Assembly (NCBI RefSeq): GCF_000799465.1
Contig: NZ_JUGU01000001.1
Coordinates: forward strand, 2,438,501 to 2,502,500
Direction of reading: 5' to 3'
Length of the DNA: 64,000 nucleotides
Source: Psychroserpens sp. Hel_I_66
GTDB lineage: Bacteria; Bacteroidota; Bacteroidia; Flavobacteriales; Flavobacteriaceae
The translations under genes and the position numbers were made by a program. Below, piece after piece: positions 18,286-26,717 of this stretch. Under the pieces are notes generated by a model. It worked only from the letters and a program-made list of their open reading frames with translations. It ran no database searches and was not told the origin of the DNA. The first letter of the stretch is position 1; each line of letters begins with the position of its first letter.

Positions 18286-19041
18286 TTAATCTTCTTTTAA
18301 TAGTTTGGCAATATCTTCTTTAAGCATGCTTATTTCTTCGGTTTCGCCATCCTCATCCATTTTTTCTTCTTCGCTTATGATGCCTTTGTAGAAGATTTTA
18401 GGGTTTCCGAAGTTATCTTGTCTGGAGCGCATAAATCCGTTTTTATCAATAAGCGCAAAATTTCCGGAGTGCTCAAAACCACCATCAACATCTGGGTTTT
18501 CTCCTGCATAAATGTTAAAACCAACATTTGCCAAAGCATAGATTGCTTTTTGGTCTCCTGTCATTAAATGCCAATTAGGATTTTTGATTCCGTAGTTATC
18601 TGCATATGTTTTAAGGACTTCTTGCGTATCATACTCTGGATTAATTGTGAAAGATGCGACACCAAAATCCTCAAATTCTGAAAATGTGTTTTGAATCTGT
18701 ACTAGATTGCGGTTCATTCTTGGACAAATTGTAGGGCATGTGGTGAAGAAAAACTCGACAACATAGACTTTACCTGCATAATCTTGGTTGGTTATAGTAT
18801 CACCATTTTGGTCTAAGAATGAGAATGGCGGTACTTTTTTTGGCTCTCCATTTATTTCTAAAAACATCAAATCTGAAACAAAACCATCTGCAGTTGTTGA
18901 AACATTTTTTGATCTGCTCTCATCTCTTGTGATATCATTACCTTTTATTCTATCTACTATTTTAGGAATAAAAATAATTCCGAAGACTAAAAGAATAAAA
19001 GCAATACCTATGTAAGAATAGTTTGTTTTTTTAGTGCTCAT
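18286..19041 (-). CDS. SCO1/SenC family copper chaperone
   Basis: A 251-residue membrane-anchored thioredoxin-fold protein. An N-terminal helix (about 8-25) precedes the SCO domain, with the copper-binding TCPTICPRMN (CxxxC, about residues 132-136) and the conserved distal His in FEHSGNFALIDKNG. SCO proteins deliver copper to the CuA centre of cytochrome oxidase subunit II. The acidic C-terminal tail (EEEKMDEDGETEEISMLKED) is longer than in many homologues. The upstream neighbour (19048-19764) looks like a paralogue without the cysteines. Confidence 0.93.
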   Translation of the reverse strand: MSTKKTNYSYIGIAFILLVFGIIFIPKIVDRIKGNDITRDESRSKNVSTTADGFVSDLMFLEINGEPKKVPPFSFLDQNGDTITNQDYAGKVYVVEFFFTTCPTICPRMNRNLVQIQNTFSEFEDFGVASFTINPEYDTQEVLKTYADNYGIKNPNWHLMTGDQKAIYALANVGFNIYAGENPDVDGGFEHSGNFALIDKNGFMRSRQDNFGNPKIFYKGIISEEEKMDEDGETEEISMLKEDIAKLLKED

Positions 19042-19047
19042 AACGTT

Positions 19048-19764
19048 TTATTTATCTTTAGCGTTTAACTCGTCTGCACGTCTGGTTGAAGAATCAAAAT
19101 CGCCTTTTCGTTTTTGCCTGTATTCGGTAAATAAAATGCGTAAGTCATCACTCATTTTATTTTTCATTTCATCTATTTCAATACAGTCGTAGGAATACAA
19201 TGGATAAATCGCTTCCTTTCGTTCTTTTTCTTTGTCGCTACGATCGTCTAATCTTCCGCGCTGTTTTAAATCTTTATCTATGATGAAAATGTGGTCTGTA
19301 AATAGATCATTGGTTAAGGATTCTTCCGATTTTAAGCTATTAAAAACCTTTTTGATATCATTTGGTTCTCCAAAAACGTAATGCCAAAAACGCATATCAT
19401 CGTAATTATTGATTTTTTTTTGAAGCGCATCTGCATTGGCTTCATTTCCTTTTGGCAGTATAATAACAATTTGAAATTTTTTGAAGCCTTTAAACTTGTC
19501 GTAAACGAGTTCTTTTAGGTTTGAAGCAGCGATGACGTGGTTTGTGGGCTCATTTCCGAGGAAACCAAGAATGGTTATATGATCTTTGAGAAGAACATCG
19601 GTTTCAGAATTTGATAAAAACAATTCTAGATCGGTCACGCTATCATCAACGACTTCTAAAGGGTCGTAATTGTGAGTTGATGGATACAACATCAACAAAA
19701 ATGCGACAGGCAAAAAGAATAATATGCCTAATACAAGGTTACGTTTTATGTTGCTTTTATCCAT
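19048..19764 (-). CDS. Membrane-anchored SCO/thioredoxin-like protein lacking the CxxxC site
   Basis: The 238-residue protein has one N-terminal helix (LVLGILFFLPVAFLLML) and a periplasmic domain. Its strand KDHITILGFLGNEPTNHVIAASNLKEL aligns by eye with the SCO strand that carries CxxxC, and DHIFIIDKDLKQRGRLDDR aligns with the SCO NFALIDKNGFMRSR segment. The copper cysteines are missing (NEPTNHV). It starts 7 bp before the true SCO gene and follows the oxidase terminator. I infer a degenerate SCO-like assembly factor; the fold assignment needs a structure-based search. Confidence 0.7.
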   Translation of the reverse strand: MDKSNIKRNLVLGILFFLPVAFLLMLYPSTHNYDPLEVVDDSVTDLELFLSNSETDVLLKDHITILGFLGNEPTNHVIAASNLKELVYDKFKGFKKFQIVIILPKGNEANADALQKKINNYDDMRFWHYVFGEPNDIKKVFNSLKSEESLTNDLFTDHIFIIDKDLKQRGRLDDRSDKEKERKEAIYPLYSYDCIEIDEMKNKMSDDLRILFTEYRQKRKGDFDSSTRRADELNAKDK

Positions 19765-19770
19765 AGTGCA

Positions 19771-19805
19771 AAAATAAAAAAAGACGGTTTAAAAAACCGT
19801 CTTTT
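19771..19805 (-). terminator. Rho-independent terminator of the cox III/IV genes
   Basis: A perfect 12-bp stem: AAAAGACGGTTT (19779-19790) and AAACCGTCTTTT (19794-19805) with a 3-nt loop. On the minus strand it is followed by a long U-run (A-tract 19771-19782 on the plus strand). It should end transcripts from the subunit IV gene and separate them from the SCO group, whose promoter must then lie very close to 19764. Confidence 0.9.
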
Positions 19806-19832
19806 ACTATACTTTATAATGATAATGGTATG

Positions 19833-20273
19833 TTAAAAATCTCTTTTTATATAACCATTAGAATATACGCTTTCTATATAACCTCCTTCTTGTAATAAGA
19901 TAAAAATCAAATAACAGATCAAGAATACGCCTGTCCAAACTACCATGCGTCTTAAGGCACTAGTTTCATCTCTCATGTGCATGAAATCCCAAGTGATATA
20001 ATATGCCTTAACAATTGTTAAAAAGATAAATATCAAGTTTAATGGTTTCATATATATGAATGGTGACAATAAAATGTTACCAAGTGTTGCAAAAAAGCCA
20101 CCTTCAAAAGGGGTCATCCAGTTATGCATTAAGAATTCTGGCTTATAAATACCAAGAACAACTTCTACTGCTGTTACAAGTGTCAAGAAAATTAAAACAC
20201 CCCAAATTTTTTGGGTGTTAGATTTAAACTTTAAAGTTCCTCTAAATATTTCTAATTTATGCTCGTGTGCCAT
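19833..20273 (-). CDS. Cytochrome c oxidase subunit IV family protein
   Basis: The 146-residue protein has three membrane helices (about 25-43, 65-88, 108-132), the pattern of the bacterial subunit IV (COX4_pro) family. Tell-tale residues are WGVLIFLTLVTAVEVVLGIY in the first helix and KAYYITWDFMHMRDE between helices two and three. It lies 20 bp after the larger subunit III and is the last gene before a strong terminator. Subunit IV stabilises the oxidase and is not catalytic. Confidence 0.9.
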   Translation of the reverse strand: MAHEHKLEIFRGTLKFKSNTQKIWGVLIFLTLVTAVEVVLGIYKPEFLMHNWMTPFEGGFFATLGNILLSPFIYMKPLNLIFIFLTIVKAYYITWDFMHMRDETSALRRMVVWTGVFLICYLIFILLQEGGYIESVYSNGYIKRDF

Positions 20274-20293
20274 TTTTTAAATTTTATTCTTGA

Positions 20294-21271
20294 TTATACT
20301 AGGTAGAAGAATGTAAATACAAATACCCATACTAAATCGACAAAGTGCCAATATAATCCAACTTTTTCAACCATTTCGTAGCTTCCTCGTCTTTCATAAG
20401 TACCAAGAATTACATTGAAGAAAATAATAATATTAATTACAACTCCAGAGAATACGTGAAAACCGTGAAAACCAGTTATAAAGAAGAAGAAATCTGCAAA
20501 TAGCGAAGTTCCATATTCGTTAACTTTTAAGTTAGCACCATGAACTACCAATCTACCTTCTTTTTTAAGTTTGCTTAAAGATTCTTCTCTAGACAATACT
20601 GTCTTTTCTCCTTCTTCGTTAATTATTTGGGTTCTTATAACAACATCTGGGTTTGCGATTAAACCATTATATACTTCGTCAACAGTGAATTCTGGAAGTG
20701 TTCCTTCATCTACAAACCAAAGTCCGTTTTTATTCTCATGTGCTACACGTTCACTTTCCCCGTGTAACGCAATATCACTAACTGCAACTCTATGACCGTC
20801 TTTATCAACAAACTGAAGAATATTACCTCCTTGAGTTTGTACTGCTCCATAATCTCCTTTAATGAATGTTCCCCATTCCCAAGCTTGAGAGCCAACGAAT
20901 ATCAAACCACCAATAATGGTCAAGAACATATACCAAGTTACTTTTGTTTTATTCATATGATGACCTGCATCTACAGCCAAAACCATAGTTACAGAAGACA
21001 TAATAAGTACGAATGTCATAAACGCAACATAAATCATTGGATAATTCCCATGAAAAAACGGTACGTGTGTAAACACCTCATCTGCTATTGGCCAAGACCC
21101 AATATATTTAAATCTTGAAAAGCCATAAGCTGCTAAAAATCCAGAAAACGTTAAGGCATCAGACACGATAAAGAACCACATCATCATTTTGCCATAACTT
21201 GATTGAAGTGGAGCTCTTCCGCCACCCCAAACTTTGCCCTCTGTTCCAGTATTTGCTACTGTAGTATCCAT
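20294..21271 (-). CDS. Cytochrome c oxidase subunit III, long form with insertion
   Basis: The product is 325 residues from the ATG at 21271 (MDTTVANTG); an ATG at 21280 would add only three residues. The heme-copper oxidase subunit III helices are clear (GKMMMWFFIVSDALTFSGFLAAYGF at the start; FFITGFHGFHVFSGV and GLYWHFVDLVWVFVFTFFYLV at the end). Between helices four and five, roughly residues 135-250 form a hydrophilic insertion (KDGHRVAVSDIALHGESE, EEGEKTVLSREESLSKLKK) not found in ordinary subunit III. It pairs with a shorter paralogue just upstream. Confidence 0.92.
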   Translation of the reverse strand: MDTTVANTGTEGKVWGGGRAPLQSSYGKMMMWFFIVSDALTFSGFLAAYGFSRFKYIGSWPIADEVFTHVPFFHGNYPMIYVAFMTFVLIMSSVTMVLAVDAGHHMNKTKVTWYMFLTIIGGLIFVGSQAWEWGTFIKGDYGAVQTQGGNILQFVDKDGHRVAVSDIALHGESERVAHENKNGLWFVDEGTLPEFTVDEVYNGLIANPDVVIRTQIINEEGEKTVLSREESLSKLKKEGRLVVHGANLKVNEYGTSLFADFFFFITGFHGFHVFSGVVINIIIFFNVILGTYERRGSYEMVEKVGLYWHFVDLVWVFVFTFFYLV

Positions 21272-21409
21272 ATAAAGCATTTAGTTGTTAAAAGTTGCAC
21301 AAAAATAATGATTTTATCTATCTAAAAAAACATCCTTTTCTAAAAATTAGAAACATACTTCTTTACTAGCCTAAATCACACCTTTACGCCTATTAAAATG
21401 ATTAAAAAA

Positions 21410-21991
21410 TTAAACCAAATATGTCAAAAATAAAAACAAGAATAACCACAGTATATCTACAAAATGCCAAAAGGTAGCAGAGAGTTCCATACCAAGCATT
21501 TCTGTTGGTGAATATTTTTGTTTAAAATGATTATAAATTACGACCAATAAAGACAAAAGACCAGCTACTACATGCAAAATATGAACTGCAGCAATAACAT
21601 AAATAAAACTCATTGTTACATTAGACGTCTCTCCTGTTAAATAATACCCAGAATCTACAATTTGTTTAAAACCTTCAAACTGGCTCAAAATAAAAGCGAC
21701 ACCTAAGCCAAAAGTTGTAAGCAACATTGCTGTCGTTAAACTCCTCTTGTTCTTTTTTAATGCTCTTTTAGCTAAAATGAAAGTTAAACTACTTACAAGA
21801 ATCAATGCACAACTAATAAAGAAAGCACTTGGCATTTCAAAATCATGCATCCAATCTTCGCGTTTTCTACTCACCAAAACCGCACTGGTCAACCCAGCAA
21901 AAGACATGATGAGAGAACCAATCCCAAACCAAAGCATCATGCTCTTAGCTCTATTGGTTTTTTCTTTTAATGTTCCTTCTGTTAAATCCAT
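21410..21991 (-). CDS. Cytochrome c oxidase subunit III, short form
   Basis: A 193-residue subunit III with five membrane helices, ending AVHILHVVAGLLSLL and MELSATFWHFVDILWLFLFLFLTYLV, the conserved C-terminal helix of the family. It begins one base after the heme O synthase gene ends, implying coupling, and is followed after about 140 bp by the long subunit III. Two adjacent subunit III genes of different length may be two halves of a divided role in one oxidase rather than isoforms for two oxidases. That is inference. Confidence 0.92.
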   Translation of the reverse strand: MDLTEGTLKEKTNRAKSMMLWFGIGSLIMSFAGLTSAVLVSRKREDWMHDFEMPSAFFISCALILVSSLTFILAKRALKKNKRSLTTAMLLTTFGLGVAFILSQFEGFKQIVDSGYYLTGETSNVTMSFIYVIAAVHILHVVAGLLSLLVVIYNHFKQKYSPTEMLGMELSATFWHFVDILWLFLFLFLTYLV

Positions 21992-21992
21992 T

Positions 21993-22856
21993 CTATCTTA
22001 TAAATTTATCTGCAACGTAAACAATTTGTATTAAAGTAATATATAATACACTTGAAAGCATTAACTGCTTTGCTGACTTTGCAGTTCTCTTTTTAAATAA
22101 TTCAAAAGCATAATACAACATTACCATGCCTAATAAAAAGACAATAATTGCTGCTACTATAGAAAGCTTCAAATCACCTGTTACTCCAAAAACGGGAACA
22201 ATGGAGATGAGAATCGTCCAAATCGTATACATAATAGTTTGTACAGCTGTACCTTTATCTCTTTTTCTGGTTGGTAACATATAGAAACCTCCTTTTTCAT
22301 AATCTTCATACAAAAACCAGCCAATAGCCCAAAAGTGCGGAAATTGCCAAAAAAACTGTAAGGCAAACAAAGTTCCAGCCTCTATACCAAAATCATTTCT
22401 TGCAGCAACCCAACCTAACATAAATGGGATGGCTCCCGGTATGGCACCAACAAACACAGCTAAAGGGGTTTTTGTTTTTAGAGGCGTATAAGCGCAGGTA
22501 TAAATAAAAATTGAAATTGCACCATACATAGCAGTCCTTTCATTAATAACATAAAGAACCATAAGCCCTAAAACCGTAAAAACAGTAGCGATAATAAATG
22601 CAGATTTCACACTCATTCTACCTGCGGGAACCGGTCGGTTTCTTGTACGATCCATCAATACATCCAAATCTTTCTCAATGATCTGGTTAAATGCATTAGA
22701 TGCGCCAACCATAAAATAACCGCCAAAAGCCAATAATAACAAAGTGTAAAAATCAACTTGAACTGCTCCAAGCAAGTAACCTGCAAGTGCAGAAAAAACG
22801 ACACTTATAGACAGCCTCATTTTTGTAATTTCCTTAAAATCGGAAATTAAAGACAT
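21993..22856 (-). CDS. ctaB: Protoheme IX farnesyltransferase (heme O synthase)
   Basis: A UbiA-family integral membrane prenyltransferase of 287 residues from the ATG at 22856 (MSLISDFKEITKMRLSISV). The open frame extends upstream to a TTG at 22940, but those 28 residues lack family character. The active-site loop NAFNQIIEKDLDVLMDRTRNRPVPAGRM (N...D...DRTRxRP) is intact, and about eight helices follow. It makes heme O from protoheme, the first step toward heme A for the oxidase encoded next to it. No heme A synthase gene is in this window. Confidence 0.92.
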   Translation of the reverse strand: MSLISDFKEITKMRLSISVVFSALAGYLLGAVQVDFYTLLLLAFGGYFMVGASNAFNQIIEKDLDVLMDRTRNRPVPAGRMSVKSAFIIATVFTVLGLMVLYVINERTAMYGAISIFIYTCAYTPLKTKTPLAVFVGAIPGAIPFMLGWVAARNDFGIEAGTLFALQFFWQFPHFWAIGWFLYEDYEKGGFYMLPTRKRDKGTAVQTIMYTIWTILISIVPVFGVTGDLKLSIVAAIIVFLLGMVMLYYAFELFKKRTAKSAKQLMLSSVLYITLIQIVYVADKFIR

Positions 22857-23013
22857 GTCGTTCACAGATGATTTTACAGTGCTCAATATGAGAGATTTTA
22901 TTGCGTTTGCAAAGATACTTTTAAAAAAGGTTTTGAACAATTCAAAACTTAATTAATTAAACGCATTGTAAGTTTGATTATCTTTATGAGACTCTTTTAA
23001 AAACTGATCTCAC

Positions 23014-23898
23014 ATGAAATATGTATTTGTTTTAACAAGTATCCTCTTTTTTCTCTTCGGAAATTTCGCCAGCGCACAACGCTTTGACGATGTCACAATC
23101 GAAACCGTAAAAGTTTCAGACCACGTATATATGCTATTGGGCGCAGGCGGAAATATTGGAGTTTCCATTGGAGAAGATGGCGTTTTTATGATTGACGACC
23201 AATTTGCTCCGCTTACAGAAAAAATTCATACAGCAATAAAGGCCCTAAGCGACAAAGACATTAAATTTTTGGCCAATACGCATCACCATGGCGACCACAC
23301 GGGTGGCAACGAAAATATGCAACAACTTGGCGCAACTATAATTGCCCACGATAATGTGAGACAACGTTTAGAAACAACTCCAAAGCGTGATGGCACTTCG
23401 GAAGCTAAAGCAGCCTTGCCAATCATCACCTTTAACGATGAGCTTTGCTTATATATCAACGGAGAGAAAATTGGAGTATTTCATGCAGATAATGCACATA
23501 CCGATGGTGACGTACTTCTTTATTTTACAAAGAGCAACGTTCTTCATACAGGAGACACCTATTTTAAAGGTCGCTATCCTTATATAGATTTAGATTCTGG
23601 CGGAAGTGTTGATGGCTATATCAATGCTGTAAAGCTCGGTCTTCAATTTATTGATGAAGATACCAAAGTCATACCAGGTCATGGGAGTTTATCCAATAAA
23701 GATGAATATCAATCCTTTTTAAAAATGCTCGAGTATTTAAAAACAAACATTTCCGAAGAAATAAAAGCAGGCAAAACCGAAGATGACGTCGCTAAAAACG
23801 AAGCATTAACTAAAATGTACGATGATTTAGATTATGGAACTGGTTTTATTAATTCTGAAAAGATAAGGCGTACTTTTTATTTGAGTTTGACCAACTAA
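23014..23898 (+). CDS. Exported MBL-fold metallo-hydrolase
   Basis: A 294-residue protein with a signal peptide (VFVLTSILFFLFGNFASAQ) and a metallo-beta-lactamase fold. The zinc motif HHHGDHTGGN (HxHxDH, about residues 90-95), a later His in DNAHTDGDVLLYF, HTGDTYFKGRYPYID and IPGHGSLSN supply the remaining ligands. It resembles periplasmic MBL hydrolases of the quinoprotein-relay or lactonase-like groups rather than known resistance beta-lactamases. Substrate unknown. It stands alone, divergent from ctaB and convergent with the next lipoprotein. Confidence 0.88.
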   Translation: MKYVFVLTSILFFLFGNFASAQRFDDVTIETVKVSDHVYMLLGAGGNIGVSIGEDGVFMIDDQFAPLTEKIHTAIKALSDKDIKFLANTHHHGDHTGGNENMQQLGATIIAHDNVRQRLETTPKRDGTSEAKAALPIITFNDELCLYINGEKIGVFHADNAHTDGDVLLYFTKSNVLHTGDTYFKGRYPYIDLDSGGSVDGYINAVKLGLQFIDEDTKVIPGHGSLSNKDEYQSFLKMLEYLKTNISEEIKAGKTEDDVAKNEALTKMYDDLDYGTGFINSEKIRRTFYLSLTN

Positions 23899-23940
23899 AA
23901 TATGGTAATCTTTATTTCTCCCCAACACCTTCACCACCTA

Positions 23941-24414
23941 TTAATGATAGGCTGAATTATGAGTTAAAGTTGTACTGCAAGTATTGCAAGCCACAGCAGA
24001 TCCTGCTCCACCTGCATGACCATTTTTACATGTGTAATGCCATACTCCTGCAGCATTTTGAGCCGGCTCTGGAGTTTTTGCTGACGATGGATTTGCAAAG
24101 GGTGCAGCTGTAGATGAACTACTGGATTTAGCGTGATATTCGGTATTGTGTGCTAAAAAACTTCCGCATGTTTTGCATTTTGTAGCGGTTCCTGCACCAC
24201 CAGAACATCCAATTTTGCAAGTGTAGTGCCAAACACCATCTGCGTTTTGAGCTGGCTCCTTAAGTTTTGCAGTGGGAGCTTTCTCTTCTTTTGTATCTGG
24301 AACATTTACAGTCTCCACAGTTTCTTTTTTTGAATTTTTATTCTTGTCATCGCAACTGTAAAAACATACTGCAGAGCAAAAAAATAATATTGAAAAAATT
24401 TTAGAATATTTCAT
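23941..24414 (-). CDS. Lipoprotein with two copies of a four-Cys motif
   Basis: The 157-residue protein has a lipobox (FCSAVCFYSCDDK, Cys near residue 21), a Lys/Glu-rich linker, and two copies of one motif: PAQNADGVWHYTCKIGCSGG with CKTCGSFLAHNTEYH (about 55-97), and PAQNAAGVWHYTCKNGHAGG with CNTCSTTLTHNSAYH (about 115-157). Copy one has four Cys; in copy two the second Cys is His, still a possible metal ligand. The layout suggests a small zinc-ribbon-like domain on the periplasmic face of a membrane. I know no characterised function. Confidence 0.82.
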   Translation of the reverse strand: MKYSKIFSILFFCSAVCFYSCDDKNKNSKKETVETVNVPDTKEEKAPTAKLKEPAQNADGVWHYTCKIGCSGGAGTATKCKTCGSFLAHNTEYHAKSSSSSTAAPFANPSSAKTPEPAQNAAGVWHYTCKNGHAGGAGSAVACNTCSTTLTHNSAYH

Positions 24415-24459
24415 ATTTGGATTTTTCTTTAAAGGTATAAACTTAATTTAACTTTATAA

Positions 24460-26577
24460 TTAAAAATCATTATACCAGTTAAACAAATCTGTTCTAACGC
24501 CAACGGTAAACCAAGCTGTGCTTGTATTTAAAGCTGCTGCTGTATTGGCTTGTGGGTTATAATTTCTAAACGTAATATTTGTAAAGAGTCTTAAATTGGT
24601 TGCAGTGTTAATGATGTAACCACCACCTAAATCTGCTTGAAAGACATTTGTTGTGTTTCCTTGTCCTACGGTAACTCCTGTATTTGCGTTTCGGTTGACC
24701 TCGCTTCGGAAAATATTGCTTCCGTAGTTTGCAAAATCCTCGCCTTCATTGAAATCAAAGCCTCGCTTTCCGAAGATAAATTTGGCATCTGCAAACCATC
24801 GTTTGTAATTGTATCGACCAATGGCAATGGCTTCACTAAAATTAGCTCCCCAAAGATGTGCCATAGGTTGGTTATTGTGTGCGTAATTTAATATAATGGA
24901 ATTGTGAGAATACGTGTAAGGACGAACTCTATTATATTCTAACTGAAGTAATAGATTATCAATTTTAAATGCATCAAAATATTTGAAACCTACTTGGTAA
25001 CCAAATTTATTTCTCCAGCTTTTATTACCTGCTGTAATATCATTAATGGCAAATTCATCTAAAATAAATTGACCGTAAATATTGACTTTATTATTCCATT
25101 TATATTTTGCTGAAGCTCCCAAGATTGCATTACCTGCATCTTGACCTGTAGAGAATTCTATGGCTCTGTAAAAAATCACCGGGTTTAAGTAATTGATATC
25201 AAAACCTCGATCATTGTCGTTTGCCCAAAGCACAGACTCAAACAAACCTACGTTTAACCGTTTTGAAACATTCCAGCTTAAATAGTGGTTTGCCATATAT
25301 TTGGTTAAAAATGCACCATCCTCTGTAACTTCTGCTCTTACATCTCTTAACCACATCCACGTATTGGTGTATTTAATTTTCCAGAATTTGGTGTTCAATT
25401 TCAAAAAAGGATATGGACTTGTGGCATCGCTTTGCAATAGTGAGCGGTAACCATCACCAATAAAGTTTTTACCATGACCAAATTGGATGTTTAAAAACTT
25501 AGCTGGTGTGTATGATAAGTAGGCTTCTGCAACTGGGTAATCAAATCCGCCATTTTTAAAACGCTTAGACAATCCTCTTCCCGGTACAATTGGTTCGCCA
25601 CCTTCGGCTTGCAAGCTTTCAGCATATTGATTGAAATATTGCGCAAATCTACCTTGACTCTCATAGATAGATGTAGAAAAATTGAAATTTTTCCCCAATC
25701 CTGCTTGTATAAAAATACCTCTTGTGTTATTGTAGGTTGTATTAAAATCTGCTTCGGTATCCTTTCCAACTTGTAAATCAAAAATAGGATCTACCGTAAA
25801 CCAATAGTCTTTTCCCTGGACCTCAACGAGATGCTCATTCCATAATTTTTTTGACCACCAACTGTCACTTCCCTTAATTAAGGCTTCTTTTTCTGCCTTA
25901 AAATCATAATAGGTTGAAACTTCGTCATAGGTAAATGGTTTTGCAGCTGTATGGCTATTTGTACCCAGACCATTCATTTGCTGATCGAACCTTGCATAAT
26001 AATTATGTGTGAATGGGATATTTAACTGGCTACTATATTCTTTTTTTGTGTATTTGACGATGCTATCGTTTACATTTTCATATTCTGAACTCACATCTGT
26101 ATTTAAATCCTCTTCCGTTAGAGCCTTAATATCAATTTTATTGTTGATGACTTCTTGGGTTTGAATTTCCGAAGGATTAACCAAAGGTATTTTTATACCC
26201 AGAGAGTATTGAAAAAATATGGGTTTACCATTGTATGAGCCTGCCTTTGCTTTTGGCAAGGAATCAAAAACACGTTGAGTCTCTATTTTGAGCTCGTCAT
26301 AAACAGCATCAACGTAAATTATTGATATTTCGCCATCTTTGCCAACTTCAAAAAGCACATTGACCTCTCCTTTGTAATTACTATCTATTGCTACCTGCGG
26401 AACTTTAAATTCCTCAAAAATAAAAGTGTTCATTTTAGTATTGAAACACGTCTTTAATTCATCTATCGGTTTTGACTCACAACCTGGAAATATTGGTGAT
26501 TTCTCAAAATTTGAAATCTCTTGAGCAGACAACAAAAAACCTAAACATAAAAAAAGGAATAAGAAGCTATTCTTCAT
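24460..26577 (-). CDS. remB: RemB-like outer-membrane protein with TonB-C-like N-domain
   Basis: A 705-residue protein with a signal peptide (FLFLFLCLGFLLSAQ), a domain at about 25-130 resembling the TonB C-terminal domain (IFPGCESKPIDELKTCF, GEVNVLFEVGKDGEISIIYV), a linker, and from about 200 an aromatic-rich beta-strand region typical of outer-membrane barrels (TNTWMWLRDVRAEV, NYLNPVIFYRAIEF, YNRVRPYTYSHNS). The overall pattern matches RemB, a protein linked to gliding in Flavobacterium johnsoniae. The FPGCE...C signature is shared with the two TonB genes upstream. The name rests on recollection of the family, not on an alignment. Confidence 0.75.
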   Translation of the reverse strand: MKNSFLFLFLCLGFLLSAQEISNFEKSPIFPGCESKPIDELKTCFNTKMNTFIFEEFKVPQVAIDSNYKGEVNVLFEVGKDGEISIIYVDAVYDELKIETQRVFDSLPKAKAGSYNGKPIFFQYSLGIKIPLVNPSEIQTQEVINNKIDIKALTEEDLNTDVSSEYENVNDSIVKYTKKEYSSQLNIPFTHNYYARFDQQMNGLGTNSHTAAKPFTYDEVSTYYDFKAEKEALIKGSDSWWSKKLWNEHLVEVQGKDYWFTVDPIFDLQVGKDTEADFNTTYNNTRGIFIQAGLGKNFNFSTSIYESQGRFAQYFNQYAESLQAEGGEPIVPGRGLSKRFKNGGFDYPVAEAYLSYTPAKFLNIQFGHGKNFIGDGYRSLLQSDATSPYPFLKLNTKFWKIKYTNTWMWLRDVRAEVTEDGAFLTKYMANHYLSWNVSKRLNVGLFESVLWANDNDRGFDINYLNPVIFYRAIEFSTGQDAGNAILGASAKYKWNNKVNIYGQFILDEFAINDITAGNKSWRNKFGYQVGFKYFDAFKIDNLLLQLEYNRVRPYTYSHNSIILNYAHNNQPMAHLWGANFSEAIAIGRYNYKRWFADAKFIFGKRGFDFNEGEDFANYGSNIFRSEVNRNANTGVTVGQGNTTNVFQADLGGGYIINTATNLRLFTNITFRNYNPQANTAAALNTSTAWFTVGVRTDLFNWYNDF

Positions 26578-26649
26578 AGAGCAATTGCATCGTATTAGTT
26601 GCCGAAAGATACTATTTTTTTGAAAATAGATGGGATACGTTTAGCCAAT

Positions 26650-26690
26650 TAAAAAGCGGTCTCAAAACCATTATAGTTCATGACCGCTTT
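26650..26690 (-). terminator. Rho-independent terminator after TonB (second)
   Basis: AAAGCGGTC (26653-26661) pairs with GACCGCTTT (26682-26690) over a 20-nt loop, and an A-tract on the plus strand gives a U-run on the minus-strand transcript. It lies 28 bp beyond the stop codon at 26718. Confidence 0.85.
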
Positions 26691-26717
26691 CATTTTTTAT
26701 TCGGAAAATAGATTACT

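Noticed and set aside
22857..22940. N-terminal extension of heme O synthase from TTG 22940
   Set aside because: The 28 extra residues resemble no family member; the ATG at 22856 gives the normal N-terminus.
23014..23898. MBL-fold protein as an antibiotic-resistance beta-lactamase
   Set aside because: It has the HxHxDH motif but lacks a layout specific to B1-B3 resistance enzymes, and there is no resistance context.
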